DNA of 64,000 bases from Mangrovibrevibacter kandeliae (lineage in GTDB: Bacteria; Pseudomonadota; Alphaproteobacteria; Rhizobiales; Rhizobiaceae), in assembly GCF_024519155.1 (NCBI RefSeq), contig NZ_JANIFJ010000010.1, forward strand, positions 27,355-91,354, written 5' to 3'. Under the pieces are notes generated by a model. It searched no databases. It worked only from the letters and a program-made list of their open reading frames with translations, and had not been told where the DNA came from. Shown here piece by piece: positions 58,354 through 64,000 of this stretch (position 1 is its first letter; every line of letters begins with the position of its first letter). The translations under genes and the position numbers were made by a program.

Positions 58354-59454
58354 ATGACGCGCGACGTTCTCCTGGATCACGTGACGATCCGGTTCGGAAG
58401 CTTCACGGCGGTGGACAACGCCTATCTCAACATCTCCGGCGGCGAGTTCTTCTCCTTCCTCGGGCCCTCCGGCTGCGGCAAGACCACGCTTCTGCGCTGC
58501 ATCTCGGGCTTCGTCGAGCCGACCGAGGGGCGGGTGATGATCGCCGGGCAGGACATGGCGCGGGTCGGCCCCAACAAGCGACCGACCGCGCTGATCTTCC
58601 AGAACCTCGCGCTCTTCCCGCTGATGAGCGTCGCCGAGAACATCGCGTTTCCGCTGGAGGTGCGCGGCGTGTCGCGCAAGGGGCGGCGCAAGCGCGCCGA
58701 CGCGCTGCTCGACCTGATCGCGCTGCCGGGCGTCGGGGACAAGAAGGTCTACGAGCTCTCCGGAGGCCAGCGCCAGCGCGTCGCCATCGCCCGGGCGCTC
58801 GCGGTCGAGCCGGACATCCTGCTCCTCGACGAGCCGCTGTCGGCGCTCGACCTCAAGCTGCGCCAGCACATGCGCACCGAGCTGAGGGCGATCCAGCAGC
58901 GGGTGGGGCTGACCTTCATCTACATCACCCACGACCAGGGCGAGGCGCTGACGATGTCGGACCGCGTCGCGGTGATGAACCGCGGCGTGATCGAGCAGGT
59001 GGACGCGCCGACGGCGATCTACGAGACGCCGCGCACCGCCTTCGTCGCCGCCTTCGTCGGCGAGACCAACGTCATCCCCGGCACCGTCCTCGCCCAGTCC
59101 GGCGTGCAGGTGCGGCTCGGCACGCCGCTCGGCCCGCTCGTCGGCACCGCGGCGGGCGGCCGGCGCTACCAGGCGGGGGAGGCGGTGCAGCTCTTCGTGC
59201 GGCCGGAGCAGCTGGTGATGGATGCCGAGGGGCCGATCGCGGCCACGGTGGAGAAGGAGGAGTTCGAGGGCGCCACCCGCCACGTCTTCGCCCGCGCTGG
59301 TCTGCAAGCCCTGCGCCTGTCGCGGGTGAACGCCGGCGCGGCAGGCGCGCTCGGGCCGGGCGCGCCGCTGCGCCTCGGCTACGACGCGGCCCGCGCGAGC
59401 GTGCTGCCGGCCAGCGACGGCGGCGGGGCGATCGACGCGGGGCTGACGGCATGA
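58354..59454 (+). CDS. Pot-type ABC transporter ATPase
   Basis: A 366-residue ATPase. Walker A is GPSGCGKTT near residue 39, the Q-loop is FQNLALFP, the signature is LSGGQRQR and Walker B is ILLLDEPLSALD; a TOBE-type domain lies C-terminal, as in PotA. It powers the importer of this operon. Its stop overlaps the next permease start (ATGA, 59451-59454). Confidence 0.94.
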   Translation: MTRDVLLDHVTIRFGSFTAVDNAYLNISGGEFFSFLGPSGCGKTTLLRCISGFVEPTEGRVMIAGQDMARVGPNKRPTALIFQNLALFPLMSVAENIAFPLEVRGVSRKGRRKRADALLDLIALPGVGDKKVYELSGGQRQRVAIARALAVEPDILLLDEPLSALDLKLRQHMRTELRAIQQRVGLTFIYITHDQGEALTMSDRVAVMNRGVIEQVDAPTAIYETPRTAFVAAFVGETNVIPGTVLAQSGVQVRLGTPLGPLVGTAAGGRRYQAGEAVQLFVRPEQLVMDAEGPIAATVEKEEFEGATRHVFARAGLQALRLSRVNAGAAGALGPGAPLRLGYDAARASVLPASDGGGAIDAGLTA

Positions 59455-60368
59455 GCGCGCTCGCCGCGGGCCTGAAGGGCTTTGCCGGGCGCTATGGCCC
59501 GGGCGTCGCGCTCTTCGTCGGGATCGCGGTCACGGTGTGGGTGGTGCTCCTCATCACCCTGCCGCAACTCGCGATGATCGACATCTCGCTGCGCGGCAGC
59601 GGCGCGCTGCACGGCGGCACCGGGGCCGGCCACACCCTGTCGAACTACGCCTATTTCCTCTTCGGGCCGAACGGCCAGGGCAATCTCTTCGACGTCGCGA
59701 TCCTCTTGCGCACCATCGTCGCGGCGGTCGCGGTGACGCTGATCGACGTCGTGATCTGCTACCCCGTCGCCTACATCCTCGCGCATGTGGCGAGCGGCGT
59801 CGGCGCGCGTCTGATGGTGCTCGGGCTGATCGTGCCGTTCTGGATCAACGAGATCCTGCGCGCCTTCGCCTTCCGCATCATCTTCGGCTCGACCGGGCTG
59901 ATCAACGGGCTCGGCACCAGCCTCGGCTTCCTGGCGCATCCGGTGGACTTCATCGGCGCCGACGTCGCCCTCTATTCGAGCCTCGCCTATTCCTACATCC
60001 TCCTGATGATCTTCCCGATCTACAACGCGGTGGAGGCGCTCGACCGCAACCAGATCGAGGCGGCGCGGGACATGGGCGCGAGCTGGCCGCGCATCCACTG
60101 GCGGATCGTTCTGCCGGTCGCCAAGCCGGGCATCGCGTCCGGCGCCACCATCGTCTTCATGCTGACCGCCGGCGCGCTCGCCGCGCCGCAGATCCTCGGC
60201 GGCCCGTCCAGCCTGTGGTTCACCCAGCTCGTCTATCAGTGGTTCAACGAGGCCGGGAACTGGCCGCGCGGCGCGGCCTACGCGACCGTCCTCCTCGTCA
60301 CCTGCCTCGGCTTCGTGCTCCTGATGATGAAGGTCTTCCGGGTGCCGATCGGGGCGATCGGCCGATGA
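59451..60368 (+). CDS. Pot-type ABC transporter permease (PotB-like)
   Basis: A 305-residue permease with six helices and the EAA loop EAARDMGASWPRIHWRIVLPVAKPG near residues 203-227. It belongs to the PotB class. Translationally coupled to the ATPase before and the permease after by ATGA overlaps at both ends. Confidence 0.92.
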   Translation: MSALAAGLKGFAGRYGPGVALFVGIAVTVWVVLLITLPQLAMIDISLRGSGALHGGTGAGHTLSNYAYFLFGPNGQGNLFDVAILLRTIVAAVAVTLIDVVICYPVAYILAHVASGVGARLMVLGLIVPFWINEILRAFAFRIIFGSTGLINGLGTSLGFLAHPVDFIGADVALYSSLAYSYILLMIFPIYNAVEALDRNQIEAARDMGASWPRIHWRIVLPVAKPGIASGATIVFMLTAGALAAPQILGGPSSLWFTQLVYQWFNEAGNWPRGAAYATVLLVTCLGFVLLMMKVFRVPIGAIGR

Positions 60369-61651
60369 GCGCGGCGAGCGCTGGCGGCGGCGGGCGCTGG
60401 GCCTCGACCGGCTACGGCGCGCTGTTCTACCTCTTCCTGTTCGGCCCGCTCCTGATCATGACGGGCACGGCCTTCAACTCGTCGAGCTTCCCGCGCCTCA
60501 GCCCCTGGGAGTGCTTCACCACCGACTGGTTCGGCGTCCTCCTGAACGACCGCCGGCTGATGGACGGGCTGTGGACCAGCGCCGGCATCGGCCTCGGCGT
60601 CGTGCTCATCGCCGTGCCGATGGGACTCGCCGGCGCGCTGGCGCTGAGCGAGATCGCGCCACGGCTGCGGGCCGCGCTCTACACGGTGCTGATCACGCCG
60701 GTGCTGGTGCCGGGCGTCGTGCTCGGCATCTCGACCATCGTCTTCTGGGGCCAGGTCGGGCGCGCCCTCGGCATGCCCACCACCGGGCTCTTCTTCGACG
60801 GGGTGTTCCTGACCATCGCGGGGCAGGTGACCTTCGTCTCGGCCTATGCGATGCTGATCTTCTCGGCCCGGCTGCAGCGCTTCGACCCGACGCTGACCGA
60901 GGCGGCGCTCGACCTCGGCGCGAGCCCCGGCCAGGCCTTCCGCAAGATCCTGCTGCCGTTCCTGCGCCCGGCCATCGCCTCGGCCGCCTTCCTGACACTG
61001 CTCGCCTCCTTCGAGAACTACAACACCACCGTCTTCACCATCCTCGCCGACGCCACCTTCACGACCGCGCTCGCCTCCAAGGTGCGCTACGGCATCGACC
61101 CCTCGCTGTCGGCGCTGGCGGTGATCATCATCGCGCTGACGCTGATCGGCGCCATCACCCACGAGGCGGTGATGCGCCGGCGGGCCGCGATCCTCTCAGG
61201 CCGGGCGGCGCGCTCGCGCCTCTACGGCCATCCGGCCGGCCGGCTGGCCGTGCATCCGGCGACGATCCTCGCGCTCCTCGTCGCGCTGGCCGGCCTCGCG
61301 GTCTGGCAGGGCAGCCGCTACGACTCATCGGCCTGCCGGGCCGGCGTGCTGGAGGAGCGGCGGGCGCTGCAGGAGAAGCTGATGCAGGAGCAGCGCGCGC
61401 GCATGCGCCAGACCGCGCCGGCGCCGGCCGTCCCGACCGAACCCCCGGCGCCCGGTGGCAACGGCTCGGGGTTCGGCGGCGCCTTCGGCTCGGGCCTGAG
61501 GCCAGGCGGTTCGAGCGCTGCCCCGGCGCCGACACCGGCCGCGCCATCTCCTGCGGCTCCGGGGTCTCCGCCGCCGGCGCCCGGTTCGAATCCTGCGCCG
61601 GCCACGCCCTTCGGTGGCGCCTTCCAGGGCATCCGGCCGCCCGGCGGCTGA
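60365..61651 (+). CDS. Pot-type ABC transporter permease (PotC-like) with a C-terminal extension
   Basis: A 428-residue protein. The first 275 residues form a normal PotC-type permease, with the EAA loop TEAALDLGASPGQAFRKILLPF. An extra 150 residues follow: another hydrophobic helix (TILALLVALAGLAVW, about residues 298-312), a short charged helix (LEERRALQEKLMQEQRARM) and a Pro/Gly/Ala-rich tail ending GGAFQGIRPPGG. PotC proteins are usually about 260-290 residues. The frame has no stop at the expected end, so the extension is real in this assembly. Confidence 0.88.
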   Translation: MSAASAGGGGRWASTGYGALFYLFLFGPLLIMTGTAFNSSSFPRLSPWECFTTDWFGVLLNDRRLMDGLWTSAGIGLGVVLIAVPMGLAGALALSEIAPRLRAALYTVLITPVLVPGVVLGISTIVFWGQVGRALGMPTTGLFFDGVFLTIAGQVTFVSAYAMLIFSARLQRFDPTLTEAALDLGASPGQAFRKILLPFLRPAIASAAFLTLLASFENYNTTVFTILADATFTTALASKVRYGIDPSLSALAVIIIALTLIGAITHEAVMRRRAAILSGRAARSRLYGHPAGRLAVHPATILALLVALAGLAVWQGSRYDSSACRAGVLEERRALQEKLMQEQRARMRQTAPAPAVPTEPPAPGGNGSGFGGAFGSGLRPGGSSAAPAPTPAAPSPAAPGSPPPAPGSNPAPATPFGGAFQGIRPPGG

Positions 61652-61781
61652 GCGGGCGACGCCCGAACGCGACGTCGATGCGACCGCCTTGATCCGGCCG
61701 GGCCGGCGGGGCAGGGTGCCGCTCCCATGGCGCCCGCTGCAGCCGTTGCAGCCGTGCCCCACCGCTCAGGACCTCCTGCCG

Positions 61782-61913
61782 ATGAAATTCACCGCCGCCC
61801 TCACGCTCCTCGCCGTCCTTGCCGGCTGCGCCGAGATCAACAAGCCGATCCGCCCGAACGACCCGTGGGGTGCCCAGGCCGAGATGCAGAACAACCCGGC
61901 GCTGCCGCAATAG
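61782..61913 (+). CDS. Small lipoprotein of unknown function
   Basis: A 43-residue protein with a lipobox VLAGCAE (Cys at residue 16), giving a mature peptide of about 28 residues rich in Asn, Pro and Gln. It lies 130 bp after the permease operon. Short lipoproteins of this type are common and functionally uncharacterised. The ATG at 61782 fits the signal peptide. Confidence 0.55.
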   Translation: MKFTAALTLLAVLAGCAEINKPIRPNDPWGAQAEMQNNPALPQ

Positions 61914-62024
61914 GCCCGGGCGGGACGAACCGCTCCTGCCGCCGTGGAGGCGAGCGGCCGGGCGCGTGCTGCAACCGCGGGAGCCGGCGGCCGTTCTCCT
62001 CGCAAGCCCTTCGAGGAGACCGCC

Positions 62025-62357
62025 ATGTTCCGCCCCGCCACCCTCGCTCTCGTCGCGCTCGCCGCCGCCAGCCTCGCGCCCTCCGCGGCGCTTGCCGGAC
62101 GTTGCGGCGGCCAGAACAGCTCGACGCGCGAGGGCCAGGTGATCCTGTCGCCGCGCGAGGCCGCCCGCGCCCGGCCGGTGCAGCTCGCCGACGGCACGGT
62201 GGTGCGCCGGCCCGACAACCAGGGCATCCCGTTCCTGTTCGGCCTCGGCGATGCCGACGGGGTGCCCTCCGGCGCGCCGCTGATGGCCGGCGCGACGCCG
62301 AGTGTCGAAGCCTCGACGCCCTCCTGCGGCCTCGTGCCGGGCCAGGCGCCGGAGTAG
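62025..62357 (+). CDS. Small exported protein of unknown function
   Basis: A 110-residue protein with a clear signal peptide (LALVALAAASLAPSAALA, cleaved near residue 24) and a mature domain with one cysteine near each end (RCGGQNSS and PSCGLVPG), possibly a disulfide. The ATG at 62025 has GAGGAG eight bases upstream. No known family is recognised. Confidence 0.55.
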   Translation: MFRPATLALVALAAASLAPSAALAGRCGGQNSSTREGQVILSPREAARARPVQLADGTVVRRPDNQGIPFLFGLGDADGVPSGAPLMAGATPSVEASTPSCGLVPGQAPE

Positions 62358-62444
62358 GGGGCGCTGCCCGGTCGCAGCCGTCATCCTCGCGCTTCCACGG
62401 GATGAGATCTCGACCGTCTCCAGACAGCGAGACAGAGTCGGTCG

Positions 62445-62999
62445 ATGCAGACGCAAGCCCGGTTCGACGTCGAGAAGAACGAGGCCGTGATCCGCCGGGC
62501 GAACGTGCTTTCGATGCCCCGGATCATCGGCTTCACCGCGGCTCTGGCGGGCCTCGTCTGCGTCGCCGGGCTGGTCGATGGCGGCGAGATCGCCCGCTAT
62601 GCGCGCGCGGCCTTCTGGGTTGGCGTCCTGGTTCCGCTCGTTCTGCTCCCGCTCCATCTGATGGAACGCGACCCGCGGATCAACGCGTCGATCGGCATCG
62701 GTCCGACGGGGATGGCGCAGTCCGACCTCTGGTCGGCGACCTTTGTCGAATGGACCGACGTGCGGGTGCTGATCCTCCAGCCGCCGATGCTATACGGCCG
62801 GTATGGCCCCGCCCTCAGCGCGCTCGTCGCCTTCACAAGGGACGGCCGCAGGCAGAAGATCGTCCTTCCGCCGCTGGACGGGCAGGGGCCGAGACAGCTC
62901 CTGACCATCCTTCAGGCCATCACCGCGCGTCACGGCATCGAATTCGTGATGGCGCACACCGACGAGGGCGACCGGCGCGCGCGTCAGCTGGGCCTGTGA
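62445..62999 (+). CDS. Two-helix membrane protein with a PH-like cytoplasmic domain, unknown function
   Basis: A 184-residue protein. Two adjacent hydrophobic helices (IIGFTAALAGLVCVAGLV and FWVGVLVPLVLLPLHLM, about residues 27-44 and 57-73) are followed by a beta-rich domain beginning RINASIGIGPTGMAQSDLWSATFVEWTDV, which resembles bacterial PH-domain membrane proteins in layout. Function unknown. It is the last gene before the repeat array. Confidence 0.6.
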   Translation: MQTQARFDVEKNEAVIRRANVLSMPRIIGFTAALAGLVCVAGLVDGGEIARYARAAFWVGVLVPLVLLPLHLMERDPRINASIGIGPTGMAQSDLWSATFVEWTDVRVLILQPPMLYGRYGPALSALVAFTRDGRRQKIVLPPLDGQGPRQLLTILQAITARHGIEFVMAHTDEGDRRARQLGL

Positions 63000-63057
63000 G
63001 GGGCTCGAGGTCGGGCTGCCGAGGCGGGACGCGTCGCGTCCGTGCGGACATGCGTCG

Positions 63058-63773
63058 GCGCTCTCGCGCTCGTCGAGCCGGGTTGTGATGTTCTCCTGCC
63101 GTCCAGATCCGTCGTCATCCCGACCGTGAGCCGGGATCCACGCCTCAGCGGTTCGGACGGCCGCATCGGACGCACTCGTAGGGGTGACAGTCGACCGACT
63201 TCGGGCTCCGCCGGCTTGGCATGGATCCCGGCTCAAGGCCGGGATGACGAGTCGGGAGGTTTCCGCCGGTCAGACACAACGGGGCGATCTCGCGCTCGTC
63301 GAGCCGGGTTGTGATGTTCTCCTGCCGTCCAGATCCTTCGTCATCCCGGCCGTGAGCCGGGATCCACGCCTCAGCGGTTCGGACGACCGCATCGGTGGCT
63401 GACGCACTCGTAGGGGCAACAGGCGACCGACTTTTGGCTCCGCCGGCTCGGCATGGATCCCGGCTCGAGGCCGGGATGACGAGACGGGAGGGTTACCGCC
63501 AGCCAGACGCAACGGGGCGCTCTCGCGCTCGATGAGCCGGGTTGTGATGTTCTCCCGCCGTCCAGATCCTTCGTCATCCCGGCCGTGAGCCGGGATCCCC
63601 GCCTCAGCGGTTCGGACGGCCGCATCGGTGGCGGACGCACTCGTAGGAGCAACAGTCGCCCGACTTCGGGCTCCGCCGGCTTGGCATGGATCCCGGCTCG
63701 AGGCCGGGATGACGAGACCGGAGGGTTTCCGCCGGTCGGACACAACGGGGCGCTCTCGCGCTCGATGAGCCGA
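63058..63773. repeat. Tandem array of three diverged ~230-bp palindrome-bearing units
   Basis: Units begin with CTCTCGCGCTCG-type sequence followed by GAGCCGGGTTGTGATGTTCT; the GGTTGTGATG landmark starts at 63081, 63307 and 63540, so periods are 226 and 233 bp. A fourth unit starts near 63752 and breaks off after about 20 bp. Inside every unit, TCATCCCG-x-C-GTGAGCCGGGATCC is followed about 90 bp later by ATCCCGGCTC-AAGGCCGGGATGACG-type sequence, the paired hairpin seen between serC and serA. Open frames through it repeat with the period and are not genes. Confidence 0.85.
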
Positions 63774-63784
63774 GGTGTGGTTTT

Positions 63785-63876
63785 CTGCCCCGCCCTTAGG
63801 CTTCGCCTTGCGGCTCGCTGGCGGGGCGGTTCTCTGCCCCGCCCTTAAGCGTCGCCTGACGGCTCGCTGGCGGGGC
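63785..63876. repeat. Two tandem GC-clamped hairpin repeats
   Basis: Two roughly 47-bp copies each begin CTGCCCCGCCCTTA and end GGCTCGCTGGCGGGGC. GCCCCGCC and GGCGGGGC pair perfectly in each copy (63787-63794 with 63820-63827; 63836-63843 with 63869-63876). They directly follow the truncated fourth unit of the larger array. Confidence 0.75.
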
Positions 63877-63903
63877 CCCGGGGGGCCGCCCGAGTGACGG
63901 GCG

Positions 63904-63966
63904 GCGGAACGCCGGAGGCAGACCCTCCGATATTGTTTTATGTTCGGTCCGCCTCCGGCGTTCCGC
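63904..63966. repeat. Long perfect inverted repeat with an A/T-rich loop
   Basis: A 16-bp arm beginning GCGGAACG (63904-63919) pairs perfectly with the arm ending CGTTCCGC (63951-63966), and after one mismatch GACC pairs with GGTC inside. The remaining loop contains ATATTGTTTTATG, strikingly A/T-rich for this genome. It may be another dispersed palindrome, a strong bidirectional terminator or the edge of an element beyond the window. Confidence 0.65.
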
Positions 63967-64000
63967 GCGGCGTTTTCCAAGACGCGCGCGAGGTCTCGTG

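Noticed and set aside
63058..63773. Repeats at the right end as a CRISPR array
   Set aside because: The period is about 230 bp, whole units are similar rather than alternating short repeats and unique spacers, and no cas genes are present.
63042..63980. Several open frames in the repeat region as genes
   Set aside because: Their translations repeat with the DNA period, lack start signals and resemble no family.

Overview
The window is a GC-rich stretch (codon third positions mostly G/C) of an alphaproteobacterial chromosome, most likely order Hyphomicrobiales. It carries CtrA, ChpT and SciP (the alphaproteobacterial cell-cycle circuit), an EipA/DUF1134 envelope protein, RpoH with its sigma-32 box, the serC leader RNA followed by serC and serA, and the gene order yebC-ruvCAB-tol-pal-tilS-ftsH-glmM typical of that order. 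I cannot name the genus.

Layout. 0-5 kb: the 3' part of a YmdB-type phosphodiesterase, TerC, a PAP2 membrane protein and an orphan B12-binding radical SAM enzyme. 5-7.2 kb: a minus-strand TadE/TadE/TadG trio. 7.4-12.7 kb: yebC, an Uma2 nuclease-like gene and ruvC, ruvA, ruvB. The ruv genes are split by two different VapBC toxin-antitoxin pairs, one in each gap, and each vapC stop overlaps the next ruv start as ATGA. 12.7-18.5 kb: TetR/MFS divergent pair, DUF2254 membrane protein and a large secreted esterase-like phytase-family protein. 18.5-30.1 kb: ybgC-tolQRAB-pal-cpoB, tilS, ftsH, glmM. 30.2-32.6 kb: two outer-membrane beta-barrel genes and a DUF4864 protein. 32.7-38.3 kb: serC, serA, an EamA transporter and purA. 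38.3-45.4 kb: a 726-residue membrane-anchored protein, rpoH, an RluA-family pseudouridine synthase, DUF6476, tRNA-Glu, a TrmH-type methyltransferase and a coiled-coil protein. 45.5-49.5 kb: eipA and a cell-cycle island (chpT, degenerate receiver, ctrA, fliJ, sciP). 49.7-53.8 kb: mnmA, an oxidoreductase, tRNA-Met, an SDR and a TauE/SafE permease. 54.0-61.7 kb: a class III aminotransferase, a MocR regulator and a Pot-type ABC importer, which look like one uptake and transamination module. 61.7-64 kb: three small envelope or exported proteins, then about 1 kb of non-coding repeats.

How the parts connect. CtrA, its phosphotransferase ChpT and its inhibitor SciP lie within 3.2 kb. TTAA-N7-TTAA sites, the CtrA consensus, occur before tolQ and before the second outer-membrane protein, with one-mismatch versions before the first outer-membrane protein and fliJ. 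This suggests direct cell-cycle control of envelope and flagellar genes, which is inference. The most unusual arrangement is the interleaving of two toxin-antitoxin modules with the Holliday-junction machinery, each with a palindrome at its promoter. The right end holds three diverged copies of a roughly 230-bp unit built on paired palindromes, and the same paired palindrome occurs once between serC and serA.
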